Assembly (NCBI GenBank): GCA_003445475.1
Contig: DMDP01000034.1
Coordinates: 1 to 7,866 of the forward strand
Source: Peptococcaceae bacterium
GTDB taxonomy: Bacteria; Bacillota; Desulfotomaculia; Desulfotomaculales; UBA12532
DNA: 7,866 nt
Direction: 5' to 3'
The number at the start of each line of letters is the position of its first letter. Positions within the stretch are counted from its first letter, which is position 1. The translations under genes were made by a program, and so were the position numbers. The notes under the pieces were generated by a model. That model ran no database searches and was not told the origin of the DNA. It saw nothing but the letters and a program-made list of their open reading frames with translations. Below are positions 1 to 7,162 of this stretch, one piece after another.

Positions 1-258
1 CTCCCGGTGGCGGAGGAGGAGCGCCTCGACACCCGCACCCGGATGGCGGAAACGGTTTTCCTCGGGCTGCGCCTGTTGGACGGGCTTGACCGGCAGGCGT
101 TCCGCGCCAGGTTCGGTAAGGATGTCATGGAAGTTTACGGGACGACGGTTGGGCACCTGGCCGGCCGGGGCCTCCTTGAGGTGACCGCGTCCTGCCTCCG
201 CCTCACGCCCGCGGCAGTGCCCGTCGCCAACGAAGTCTTTGCCGCGTTCGTTTCTTAG
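1..258 (+). CDS. hemW: HemW, heme chaperone / radical SAM protein (C-terminal end only)
   Basis: The last 85 residues of a HemW-type protein (often annotated as oxygen-independent coproporphyrinogen III oxidase-like) enter from the left edge and stop at TAG 256-258. The fragment carries the C-terminal HemN_C-type helical/winged domain: the stretch ETVFLGLRLLDGLD, then FRARFG, then the closing NEVFAAFV are typical of the family. The radical SAM CxxxCxxC core lies outside the window, so catalytic residues cannot be checked. HemW proteins bind heme and are thought to deliver it to cytosolic or membrane hemoproteins; true coproporphyrinogen oxidase activity is not expected of this subgroup. In Bacillus and many clostridia this gene lies directly before hrcA, which supports the call. 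Here a foreign-looking small gene sits between the two. Confidence 0.85.
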   Translation, partial: LPVAEEERLDTRTRMAETVFLGLRLLDGLDRQAFRARFGKDVMEVYGTTVGHLAGRGLLEVTASCLRLTPAAVPVANEVFAAFVS

Positions 259-301
259 GGTAGGTCTAATGCCCGATTTATTATCACGGGAGGGATTAAG
301 T

Positions 302-646
302 ATGTTGGAAACCCAGGTAGATTTAAAGGAAAGCATCAAGCATAATTGGGAGCGATTTAAAGAAAAAATGCCGGATATTGGGCGAGCTTACCAGGAGCTC
401 CCCGGCGAGGTTTATAAAGACGGGGCCCTGAGTGCCAAGACGAAGAGGCTAATGTCAATAGCGATAGCAGTTGCTTCGGGCTGCCGGGGATGTATGCTGT
501 ATCAGACAGAGCATGCACTAAATGCGGGGTGCAGCAGCGAGGAAATATTAGAGGCCTGCGCAGTAGCCATAAGCATGGGCGGAACTATGGCCGCAGCAGA
601 AACAACCAGGGTGGTTCAATATTTAGTGGAGCTGGGTAAGTTATAA
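302..646 (+). CDS. AhpD/carboxymuconolactone decarboxylase-like small protein with altered relay residues
   Basis: A 114-residue single-domain protein of the AhpD-like/CMD fold. The segment from about residue 44 to 95 shows the family core: LSAKTKRLMSIAIAVA, then the redox pair C61-x-x-C64, then HALNAGCSSEEILEA and SMGG. Family members range from AhpD-type peroxidase reductants to decarboxylases, and most are uncharacterised. By hand alignment, the glutamate usually 12 residues before the first Cys is Arg49, and the histidine usually four after the second Cys is Gln68; a His sits at 71 instead. The CxxC pair could still do thiol-disulfide chemistry, but the AhpD proton relay looks absent. The ATG at 302 is chosen because GGGAGG (288-293) lies 8 bases upstream; an in-frame ATG at 269 has a poorer site. 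GC is about 49% by count, with many ATA, TTA and AGG codons, unlike the GC-rich genes around it, which suggests transfer. It is followed by its own terminator. The substrate is unknown. Confidence 0.8.
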   Translation: MLETQVDLKESIKHNWERFKEKMPDIGRAYQELPGEVYKDGALSAKTKRLMSIAIAVASGCRGCMLYQTEHALNAGCSSEEILEACAVAISMGGTMAAAETTRVVQYLVELGKL

Positions 647-695
647 CCTGATATGTAAGCGAAGGAAAAATAAAATTAAATCATAAGGGTTGCTG

Positions 696-724
696 GCCGG
701 GTTTGGTTAACCCGGCTTATCTTT
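696..724 (+). terminator. Rho-independent terminator after the AhpD-like gene
   Basis: A perfect 8-bp inverted repeat, GCCGGGTT (696-703) and AACCCGGC (709-716), closes a 5-base loop and is followed by the T-rich run TTATCTTT. It lies about 50 bases after the TAA of the AhpD-like gene and upstream of the heat-shock promoter. It should therefore insulate the hrcA operon from read-through out of hemW and the small gene. The T tract is interrupted, so efficiency is uncertain. Confidence 0.7.
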
Positions 725-809
725 GCATCCTGCCCGGTACTCCGGCTGGTTCTCATAAGCGCTTTCCCTGAAATGGCTTGCCTGGCGCAACCCGCAGGCG
801 CCCCGCTTC

Positions 810-838
810 TTGACAAATGCTACCCCATGCTTTATTTT
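810..838 (+). promoter_or_regulatory. Sigma-A-type promoter of the hrcA-dnaK operon
   Basis: A consensus -35 box TTGACA (810-815) is followed after 17 bases by TATTTT (833-838), which matches four of six positions of the -10 consensus. Transcription would start near 845, just before the CIRCE operator. That is the arrangement expected for HrcA repression in Firmicutes, where a housekeeping promoter is blocked by a repressor bound at the start of the transcript. Confidence 0.75.
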
Positions 839-850
839 AAGGGAGGGACT

Positions 851-877
851 TTAGCACTCTAAGGGTGAGAGTGCTAA
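851..877 (+). promoter_or_regulatory. CIRCE operator (HrcA binding site)
   Basis: A perfect inverted repeat TTAGCACTC (851-859) - 9 bases - GAGTGCTAA (869-877) matches the canonical CIRCE element in both arms and spacer length. It lies between the promoter and hrcA, within the 5' untranslated leader. HrcA dimers bind this site and repress the operon until heat or unfolded protein inactivates them. I saw no second CIRCE in front of the chaperonin, grpE or dnaK, so one operator should govern the whole set. Confidence 0.97.
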
Positions 878-911
878 TCCAAAGCGGGCGCGGCCGACAG
901 GGGTGTTGCCC

Positions 912-1952
912 ATGCAAATCGACGAGCGGAAGCAAAAGATTTTGTGGGCCGTGGTGGAGGATTATATCGCCACCGCCGAACCGGTGGGTTCGCGGACCAT
1001 TGCCCGCAAGTACAAACTGGGTGTCAGCCCGGCCACCATCCGCAACGAGATGGCGGACCTGGAGGAGATGGGGCTGCTTGAGCAGCCGCACACCTCTGCG
1101 GGCCGGGTGCCGTCGTACCTGGGGTACCGGTATTACGTCGATTTCCTCATGCATCCGCCGGGGGTTACGGACGAAGAAAAGCTTCTGATACAGGAGAACT
1201 ACCGGGCCAAGGTCCAGGGCGTCGGCGAGGTCATCAAGCGCACCGGGCAGATCCTTTCCGAGCTTACAAGCTACGCGGCGGTGGTGGCGGCGCCGTATGC
1301 CTCGCCTCCCGCCGTCAAGCACGTGCAGCTGGTGCCGTTCACCGGCGACCAGGCGATGGTGCTGGTGGTAATGGATCAGGGGGCGGTACACCACCGGTTG
1401 CTCGATTTGCCTCCGCATATCACGGAGGAAGACCTGGCGAAAATATCGCAGGTGCTGAACGCCAAGCTGCGCGGCATCGGCATAAGCGAGATCAAACTAA
1501 CCATTCTCCACGAAATCTACGGCGAGCTTATACGCTACCGCCGTTTTGTTACGGGTGTTATGGAGGCCCTGCGGAGCATCGGCCCGGGCCACGAACAGAT
1601 TTACCTGGGCGGCCTCTTCAAAATGCTCAACCAGCCGGAGTTCAAGAACCTTGAGCGGGTGAAAACGCTTTTGAGCTTGCTGGAACAGGAAGACTTCCTT
1701 TGTGACCTGCTGGCCTCCCAGACCGACGGCTCCGTGCGGGTGCGCATCGGGCGCGAGGTCAGCCACTCGGGTATCGACGGTTGCAGTGTCGTTACCGCCG
1801 GGTACACGATCGGCGGCCGGCTGGCCGGCGTCCTGGGAGTTCTAGGTCCCACCAGGATGGACTATGCCCGGGTGGTTAGCGTGATGAGTTACCTTACGGA
1901 GCAACTGTCACGGGTCCTCGAGGAGATGCTCTACGGCCAGAAGACCGGATAA
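912..1952 (+). CDS. hrcA: HrcA, heat-inducible transcription repressor
   Basis: A 346-residue HrcA of normal family length. The N-terminal winged-helix DNA-binding region (about residues 1-75) is highly typical: DERKQKILWAVVEDYI, AEPVGSRTIARKY, GVSPATIRNEMADLEE and the wing QPHTSAGRVPS. The central and C-terminal parts show the HrcA domain, with GLFKMLNQPEFKN (234-246), then IGREV and the late LGPTRMDYARVV block (311-322). ATG 912 is preferred because AGGGGTG (899-905) lies six bases before it; GTG 903 and TTG 906 in the same frame overlap that site. HrcA represses the operon by binding the CIRCE element 35 bases upstream, so it is autoregulated. In Bacillus its active fold depends on GroEL; here the gene next to it encodes a different class of chaperonin. 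The stop is 25 bases before the chaperonin start. Confidence 0.97.
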   Translation: MQIDERKQKILWAVVEDYIATAEPVGSRTIARKYKLGVSPATIRNEMADLEEMGLLEQPHTSAGRVPSYLGYRYYVDFLMHPPGVTDEEKLLIQENYRAKVQGVGEVIKRTGQILSELTSYAAVVAAPYASPPAVKHVQLVPFTGDQAMVLVVMDQGAVHHRLLDLPPHITEEDLAKISQVLNAKLRGIGISEIKLTILHEIYGELIRYRRFVTGVMEALRSIGPGHEQIYLGGLFKMLNQPEFKNLERVKTLLSLLEQEDFLCDLLASQTDGSVRVRIGREVSHSGIDGCSVVTAGYTIGGRLAGVLGVLGPTRMDYARVVSVMSYLTEQLSRVLEEMLYGQKTG

Positions 1953-1962
1953 ATCCGCAAGC

Positions 1963-1970
1963 AAAGGAGA
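1963..1970 (+). promoter_or_regulatory. Ribosome binding site fixing the TTG start of the chaperonin
   Basis: AAAGGAGA is a near-ideal Shine-Dalgarno sequence ending 7 bases before TTG 1978. It lies in the 25-base gap after hrcA. There is no ATG or GTG at a comparable distance, so it decides in favour of the rare TTG start codon. Confidence 0.85.
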
Positions 1971-1977
1971 TCGAACA

Positions 1978-3537
1978 TTGACGCTCAAACAGCAGGCGGC
2001 GCAGAGGTCGGAGGTTAACGAACGCCTGGGCGCGCTCATGAACAATGCGGCGGCCGTCAGGGCGATTGCCGCGGCCATCGAGGGGACGCTGGGGCCAAAG
2101 GGCCTGGACACCATGCTGGTCGATAGGTTCGGCGACGTGGTGATCACCAACGACGGTGTTACCATCCTCACCAGGATGGAGGCCAACCACCCGGCGGCCC
2201 GCATGCTGATAAATATCGCCAAGGCCCAGGAAGAAGAAGTTGGTGACGGCACCACTACGGCCACGGTGATGGCCGGGCAGATGGTGGCCACCGGCGTGGA
2301 ACTGGTGACGCGGGGCGTGCCGGTGGCCCGCGTAATCGAGGGCATGCGCGTCGGGCTGAAGCACGCCCTTGCGCTGATGCGCGAGGCGGCGGTCCCTGTG
2401 AACGGGCTTGACGACCCGCGATTGCGCCAGGTGGCGCTGGTGGCCGGCAGGGAACACGAAGATATCGCCGACCTGGTGGTGCAGGCGGCCGGGCTGGTGG
2501 GGGAGGAAAAGCTGCGCGACCCCACCTTTAAACTGGCCGACACGGTGGTGGCCGAGGAAGGGGCCGAAAACCAGGTCTTCCTGGGCGTAATCGTCAACAA
2601 GGAGCGCATGAACCGCCAGATGCCGCGGGAGGTGGCCGACGCCGCGGTGCTGGTTATCGACGACGCCCTGGAGCCGGAAGAAATCGAGGAAGAGGCGTTG
2701 CGCACGGAAGCCGGTTTCGCCCGCTACCTTGAGCTGCGGGAGGCCTTCAAGGCCAACGTCCAGAAGCTTTGTGAACTGGGCGTGGGGCTGGTCCTGGTGG
2801 ACCGTGGCGTGGACGATATCGCCGAGGAAATCCTCACGGAGGCGGGCGTTATCGTTGTCCAGCGGGTGCTCGGTAAGGAACTGCGCCGCGCGGCTGAGCA
2901 CACCGGGGCGCGGATGATCAAGCGCACCGGCCTTAAGAAACCCGCCGGGGAGCTTAAGAAATACCTGGGCCGGGCCGGCCTGGTTTACAACGACGAAAAG
3001 CTCGAGCAAGTCTGGGTAAAAAACGGTGCCGGCCGGCCGATGGCCACCATCCTGGTGGGCGCGGCCACGGAAGAAGTTGTGGGTGAGCGCGAGCGCATTG
3101 CCAGGGACGCCGCAGCCGCCGTGCAGGCGGCCGTACGGGGTGGGACCGTGCCGGGCGGCGGGGCCCTGGAACTATGGCTGGCGCGCGAGCTTCAGAAAGT
3201 AAAGGACACCGTGCGCGGGATGGCGGCCTACGGGGTCGACTGCGTTATCGAGGCGTTGAAGCGGCCGCTGGGCCAGATTGTGGCCAACGCGGGCTTCAAC
3301 TCGCTGGAGAAGATAGGCGATGTGATGGCCGCCCAGGCGGCGACGGGCAAAAAAACGCTGGGCGTCGACTGCGACACCGGGCAGGTTGCCGACATGGTGG
3401 AGGCCGGCGTGCTCGACCCGGCGCCGGTGAAAATCCACGCCCTGCGGGCGGCGGGCGAAATCGCCGAGGCCATCCTGCGCATAGATACCATTATTAAGAA
3501 GCGCGAGGAACAAGAAGGGGGGGCGCGAGGCGAATGA
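1978..3537 (+). CDS. Archaeal-like (group III, thermosome-type) chaperonin
   Basis: A 519-residue ATP-driven protein-folding chaperonin of the thermosome/CCT lineage, not GroEL. Equatorial ATP-site motifs are present: LGPKG (38-42), TNDG (57-60), HPAA (71-74), GDGTTT (89-94), GGG (393-395), NAG (437-439), GVDCDTG (462-468) and ILRID (499-503). Asp377 in the ERIARDA stretch matches the hydrolytic aspartate of group II chaperonins. The apical region (about 195-320) includes the MPREVADAAVLVIDDALE block and the segment after it, corresponding to the built-in lid, so no GroES-like partner should be needed. It is shorter than archaeal thermosomes (about 540-550 residues) and ends in EEQEGGARGE rather than a Gly-Met tail. 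It sits between hrcA and grpE under CIRCE control, as described for bacterial group III chaperonins such as that of Carboxydothermus. Its stop overlaps the grpE start by 4 bases. Composition matches its neighbours, so any acquisition is old. It presumably forms a cytosolic double ring of one subunit type. Confidence 0.95.
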   Translation: MTLKQQAAQRSEVNERLGALMNNAAAVRAIAAAIEGTLGPKGLDTMLVDRFGDVVITNDGVTILTRMEANHPAARMLINIAKAQEEEVGDGTTTATVMAGQMVATGVELVTRGVPVARVIEGMRVGLKHALALMREAAVPVNGLDDPRLRQVALVAGREHEDIADLVVQAAGLVGEEKLRDPTFKLADTVVAEEGAENQVFLGVIVNKERMNRQMPREVADAAVLVIDDALEPEEIEEEALRTEAGFARYLELREAFKANVQKLCELGVGLVLVDRGVDDIAEEILTEAGVIVVQRVLGKELRRAAEHTGARMIKRTGLKKPAGELKKYLGRAGLVYNDEKLEQVWVKNGAGRPMATILVGAATEEVVGERERIARDAAAAVQAAVRGGTVPGGGALELWLARELQKVKDTVRGMAAYGVDCVIEALKRPLGQIVANAGFNSLEKIGDVMAAQAATGKKTLGVDCDTGQVADMVEAGVLDPAPVKIHALRAAGEIAEAILRIDTIIKKREEQEGGARGE

Positions 3538-4163
3538 GCGACCTCCAGAAACAGGAGGAAAGACAACCGGCCGTGGACGCCGGCGCAAAACCTGCATCGG
3601 CAGGCACCGGCGAGCAGGCCACCGGTGCGGGTGCGGCACCCGCGGTAGATGCTGCGGGGGACGCCCTGCCGGAAGAAGACATGCGGCAAAAGCTGGAAGA
3701 AGCGCAGGCCCGTGCCGAAGCTTATTACCAGCAAGCGGTACGCCTGCAGGCCGATTTTGCCAACTTCCGGCGGCGCACCATGCAGGAGAAGGAAGATCTG
3801 CTGCGGGCGGCGAACGAGGGCCTGGTGCGCGAACTGCTGCCGGTACTGGATAATTTCGAGCGGGCCCTGGCCGCTCCCGGCGAACGCCTGGAGGATTTCC
3901 GGGCCGGAGTACAGATGATTTACCATCAGCTCTACGGGATCCTGGAGCAGCAGGGTCTCGCGCCGGTGCCGGCGGTCGGCGAAGTGTTCGACCCGGCGCG
4001 GCACGAAGCCGTGGAACAGGTCGTTTCCGAGGAATACCCGGATAATACTGTTATAGAAGAACTGCGGCGCGGATACTACTTTCAGGGCAAGTTGCTCCGC
4101 GCGGCCCTGGTCAAGGTGGCCAGGAACGTGAAACAAGAGGCAACCGGACAGGAGGGAGAGTAA
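3534..4163 (+). CDS. grpE: GrpE, nucleotide exchange factor for DnaK
   Basis: A 209-residue GrpE. Residues 1-45 are an Ala/Gly/Pro-rich, probably disordered tail. Residues about 48-95 form the long dimerising coiled coil (QKLEEAQARAEAYYQQAVRL, then DFANFRRRT), followed by the helical bundle with LLPVLDNFERAL (101-112). The C-terminal beta domain that contacts the DnaK nucleotide-binding domain carries the family signature FDPARHEA (152-159) and the closing RRGYYFQGKLLRAALVKVA. GrpE releases ADP from DnaK to reset the Hsp70 cycle, and in many bacteria its coiled coil acts as a thermosensor. The ATG lies inside the chaperonin stop (ATGA, 3534-3537), which implies translational coupling; purine-rich AGGGGGGG at 3516-3523 and GAGG at 3527-3530 are candidate ribosome sites. 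dnaK begins three bases after its stop. Confidence 0.97.
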   Translation: MSDLQKQEERQPAVDAGAKPASAGTGEQATGAGAAPAVDAAGDALPEEDMRQKLEEAQARAEAYYQQAVRLQADFANFRRRTMQEKEDLLRAANEGLVRELLPVLDNFERALAAPGERLEDFRAGVQMIYHQLYGILEQQGLAPVPAVGEVFDPARHEAVEQVVSEEYPDNTVIEELRRGYYFQGKLLRAALVKVARNVKQEATGQEGE

Positions 4164-4166
4164 AGA

Positions 4167-5981
4167 ATGAGCAAAGTTGTGGGTATAGACCTGGGAACCA
4201 CCAACTCCTGCATCGCCGTGATGGAGGGCGGCGAGGTTACCGTTATCCCCAACGCCGAGGGCAGCCGCACCACGCCTTCGGTGGTAGGCTGGACCAAGAC
4301 CGGGGAACGGTTGGTCGGAGAAATGGCCAAGCGTCAGGCCGTTTCGAACCCGGAACGTACCGTACGGTCCATCAAGCGGTACATGGGCACCAACCACAGG
4401 GTAAAGATCGAGGACAAAGAGTACACACCCGAGGAGATCTCGGCCATGATCCTCCAGAAGTTAAAGGCGGATGCCGAGTCCTACCTGGGCGAGAAGGTGG
4501 AAAAGGCGGTCATTACGGTGCCTGCCTATTTCAACGACGCCCAGCGCCAGGCGACCAAGGACGCCGGCCGCATCGCGGGCCTGGACGTGCTGCGCATCAT
4601 CAACGAGCCCACGGCGGCGTCGCTGGCCTACGGGCTGGATAAGGAGGAAAGCCAGACCATCCTCGTTTACGACCTGGGTGGCGGTACGTTTGACGTCTCC
4701 ATCCTGGAGATCGGCGAGGGAGTTTTTGAGGTCAAGGCCACCAGCGGCAACACCCGTCTGGGCGGCGATGATTTCGACCAGCGGATCATAGACTGGATGG
4801 TGGAGGAATTCAGGAAGGAAACGGGGATCGACCTCCGCAACGACCGCATGGCCATGCAGCGCCTGAAGGAGGCCGCGGAGAAGGCCAAGATCGAACTTTC
4901 TACGGTCGTAACGACCAACATCAACCTGCCGTTCATCTCCGCGGGTCCGGACGGGCCAAAACACCTGGACCTTACCCTTAGCCGGGCCAAGTTCGAGGAG
5001 CTGACCCGCGACCTGGTGGAGATGACCATGGGTCCCACCCGCCAGGCGCTGGAGGACGCGGGTTTAAAACCCGGGGATATTCACAAGATCCTGCTGGTGG
5101 GCGGCGCCACGCGCATGCCGTGCGTGCAGGAGGCGGTGCGCCGGTTCTTCGGCAAGGACCCGCACAAGGGAATCAACCCGGACGAGTGCGTGGCCATCGG
5201 GGCGGCCATCCAGGCCGCCGTCCTGGCGGGCGAAGTGCGCGACATCGTGCTGCTCGACGTAACACCGCTCTCACTGGGGATCGAGACCCTGGGTGGCGTT
5301 TTCACCAAGATCATCGAGCGCAACACGACCATTCCGACGTCCAAGAGCCAGATCTTTACCACCGCCGCCGATAACCAGACTACGGTGGAGATTCATGTGT
5401 TGCAGGGCGAGCGGCCCATGGCCAAGGACAACAAGTCGCTCGGGCGGTTTATCCTTTCGGGCATCCCGCCTGCGCCGCGGGGAGTGCCGCAGATCGAGGT
5501 CAAGTTCGACATCGACGTGAACGGCATCGTCAACGTCTCGGCGAAGGACCTTTCGACCGGCAAGGCGCAGAGCATCACCATCACCGGCTCCACGCGCCTG
5601 GCCGAGGACGAGATCCAGCGCATGGTCAACGAGGCGCAGAAATACGCGGAGGAGGACAGGAAGCGGAAAGAACTGGCGGAGGCGAAAAACAACGCCGACT
5701 CGCTTCTGTACCAGGCCGAGAAAACGCTAAAGGAATTCCGCGACCGGGCCGACAAGGGCCTCGTGGAGCGGCTGGAGAAGGCCATGCAGGAACTGCGCGA
5801 CGTGCTGCAGAGCGAAGACGCCGCGAAAATCAAGCAGAAGTGCGACGACCTTACCAAGCCGCTCTACGAACTGACCACGGCCATGTACCAGCAGGCGCAG
5901 GCCCAGCAGGCCAAAACCGGTACCGATAATCCCGGTGGCGGCGAGGGCAAGACCGTAGACGCGGACTACGAGGTGAAGTAA
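4167..5981 (+). CDS. dnaK: DnaK, Hsp70 chaperone
   Basis: A 604-residue Hsp70. The N-terminal ATPase carries all three Hsp70 signatures: GIDLGTTNS (6-14), [14 protein letters not shown] (167-180) and [11 protein letters not shown] (308-318, with Ala where Ser is commoner). The interdomain linker VLLDV (361-365) leads into the beta-sandwich peptide-binding domain (about 366-480: [30 protein letters not shown]), then the helical lid and a Gln/Gly-rich tail ending in DADYEVK. Between KRYMG and the [21 protein letters not shown] block it lacks the roughly 25-residue insert of Gram-negative DnaKs, which fits a monoderm Firmicute. It binds exposed hydrophobic peptides in an ATP cycle driven by DnaJ and GrpE. 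The strong ribosome site GGAGGGAGAG (4151-4160) lies in the end of grpE, with a 3-base gap. Cys15 is conserved with E. coli DnaK. I see nothing truncated or unusual. Confidence 0.98.
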   Translation: MSKVVGIDLGTTNSCIAVMEGGEVTVIPNAEGSRTTPSVVGWTKTGERLVGEMAKRQAVSNPERTVRSIKRYMGTNHRVKIEDKEYTPEEISAMILQKLKADAESYLGEKVEKAVITVPAYFNDAQRQATKDAGRIAGLDVLRIINEPTAASLAYGLDKEESQTILVYDLGGGTFDVSILEIGEGVFEVKATSGNTRLGGDDFDQRIIDWMVEEFRKETGIDLRNDRMAMQRLKEAAEKAKIELSTVVTTNINLPFISAGPDGPKHLDLTLSRAKFEELTRDLVEMTMGPTRQALEDAGLKPGDIHKILLVGGATRMPCVQEAVRRFFGKDPHKGINPDECVAIGAAIQAAVLAGEVRDIVLLDVTPLSLGIETLGGVFTKIIERNTTIPTSKSQIFTTAADNQTTVEIHVLQGERPMAKDNKSLGRFILSGIPPAPRGVPQIEVKFDIDVNGIVNVSAKDLSTGKAQSITITGSTRLAEDEIQRMVNEAQKYAEEDRKRKELAEAKNNADSLLYQAEKTLKEFRDRADKGLVERLEKAMQELRDVLQSEDAAKIKQKCDDLTKPLYELTTAMYQQAQAQQAKTGTDNPGGGEGKTVDADYEVK

Positions 5982-6007
5982 ATTCAGGCTAAGGCGGGCG
6001 ATAGCGC

Positions 6008-7135
6008 GTGGCCAAGCGCGACTATTACGAGGTACTGGGAGTCTCCCGGGACGCCTCGCAGGAGGAAATTAAAAAGGCCTACCGCAAGCTGGCGCGGCAG
6101 TACCATCCGGACGTCAACAAGGACGACCCGCAGGCCGCCGAGAAGTTCAAGGAAATCGCGGAGGCCTACGCGGTCTTGAGCGACCCCGAAAAACGCGCCC
6201 AGTACGACCGGTACGGGCATGCGGGACCGGAGGGTCAGGGGTTCGGGTTTGACTTCTCGAACTTCGACTTCCGGAACTTCGGTTTCGGTGACATCTTTGG
6301 CGATCTGATCGATGCTTTCTTCGGCGGCGGGCGGCGCGAGGGTCCGGAGCGGGGCCACGACCTGCGCTACGAGCTGGAGCTCACCTTCCGCGAGGCGGCG
6401 TTCGGTGTGGAACGAGAAATCCGGGTGCCGCGCACCGAGGTGTGCGACGCTTGCGGCGGCACGGGGGCGGCGCCGGGCACGCGGCCGCGGGTTTGCCCCG
6501 CCTGTGGCGGGCGGGGGCAGGTGAGCTTCACGCAGCAGACGGCGTTCGGCCGCTTTATTCAGACAACAACGTGCGCCCAGTGTGGGGGCACCGGGCAGTT
6601 CATCGACACGCCCTGCGGCAGGTGCCAGGGCCGCGGGGCCGTCCGGCGGCCGCGGAGCATCAAGGTCAGGGTGCCCGCCGGGGTTGACGACGGTTTCCGC
6701 CTGCGCCTGCGCCGGGAAGGGGAGTCCGGCATTCGGGGCGGGCCGCCGGGCGACCTGTACGTGTACATCCGGGTTAAACCCGACCCGGTTTTCGTACGCG
6801 ACGGGTATGACGTGATCAGCGAAGTGCCCGTAACCTTTGTCCAGGCCGCTCTGGGTGGCGAAGTGGAAGTGGAGACGCTCGACGGCACGGAGCGTTTGCG
6901 GATACCCGAGGGCACCCAGACCGGGACGGTCTTCCGCCTCCGCGGGAAGGGCATCCCGCACCTCAACGGTCGCGGGCGCGGCGACCACCGGGTGCAGGTG
7001 CGGGTTGTAACGCCCACCAGGCTGACCGAAAAGCAGAAGGAGTTGCTGCGCGAGTTCGCCCGCCTGAGCGGCGAGCGGGTAGAGACGGCGGGGAAGGGCT
7101 TCTTCGGCAAGATGAAAGACGCCTTTATGGGATAA
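6008..7135 (+). CDS. dnaJ: DnaJ, Hsp40 co-chaperone
   Basis: A complete 375-residue type I DnaJ. The J domain (about 1-68) has the HPD motif at 33-35, needed to stimulate DnaK ATPase. A G/F region follows (about 70-112) with a run of N-F-x-F-like units around 82-95. Four zinc-binding repeats are intact: CDACGGTG (146-153), CPACGGRG (163-170), CAQCGGTG (189-196) and CGRCQGRG (203-210). The C-terminal substrate-binding domains hold [32 protein letters not shown] and PEGTQTG. DnaJ delivers clients to DnaK and triggers ATP hydrolysis. The start is GTG 6008, 26 bases after the dnaK stop, with AAGGCGG (5991-5997) as a modest ribosome site; [12 protein letters not shown] is the expected N-terminus. 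There is no terminator before it, so it belongs to the same operon. Confidence 0.98.
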   Translation: MAKRDYYEVLGVSRDASQEEIKKAYRKLARQYHPDVNKDDPQAAEKFKEIAEAYAVLSDPEKRAQYDRYGHAGPEGQGFGFDFSNFDFRNFGFGDIFGDLIDAFFGGGRREGPERGHDLRYELELTFREAAFGVEREIRVPRTEVCDACGGTGAAPGTRPRVCPACGGRGQVSFTQQTAFGRFIQTTTCAQCGGTGQFIDTPCGRCQGRGAVRRPRSIKVRVPAGVDDGFRLRLRREGESGIRGGPPGDLYVYIRVKPDPVFVRDGYDVISEVPVTFVQAALGGEVEVETLDGTERLRIPEGTQTGTVFRLRGKGIPHLNGRGRGDHRVQVRVVTPTRLTEKQKELLREFARLSGERVETAGKGFFGKMKDAFMG

Positions 7136-7137
7136 GT

Positions 7138-7152
7138 GGCTTAAGGAAAGCC
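7138..7152 (+). other. Small hairpin with the prmA ribosome site in its loop
   Basis: GGCTT (7138-7142) and AAGCC (7148-7152) form a perfect 5-bp stem around the loop AAGGA, which is the only plausible Shine-Dalgarno core before prmA. The linear distance from loop to GTG 7163 is 15 bases, longer than ideal. Folding of the stem would not obviously bring the two closer, so any regulatory role is only a suggestion, and a stem this short may arise by chance. Confidence 0.3.
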
Positions 7153-7162
7153 GGCGATAGAC

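Noticed and set aside
239..270. Possible promoter for the AhpD-like gene: TCTAAT at 265-270 with TTGCCG at 239-244
   Set aside because: The -10-like box is good, but the spacer of 20 bases is too long and the -35 box is poor; too weak to list as a feature.
239..301. Upstream extension of the AhpD-like gene to ATG 269 or earlier
   Set aside because: The extension would overlap hemW or lack a good ribosome site, whereas GGGAGG at 288-293 is ideally placed for ATG 302.
780..802. Overlapping short inverted repeats (GCCTG/CAGGC and GGCGC/GCGCC) just upstream of the -35 box
   Set aside because: Five-base arms in GC-rich DNA are common by chance, there is no T tract, and the two pairings exclude each other.
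1978..3537. GroEL (group I chaperonin) as the identity of this gene
   Set aside because: The lid segment in the apical domain and the NAG, GVD and ILRID motifs are thermosome-type; no groES lies nearby and the C-terminus is not a GGM tail.
1894..4397. Long minus-strand open frames (1894-3009 and 3228-4397) opposite the chaperonin, grpE and dnaK
   Set aside because: They shadow genes with intact family motifs on the plus strand and show no domain of their own; GC-rich third positions explain their length.
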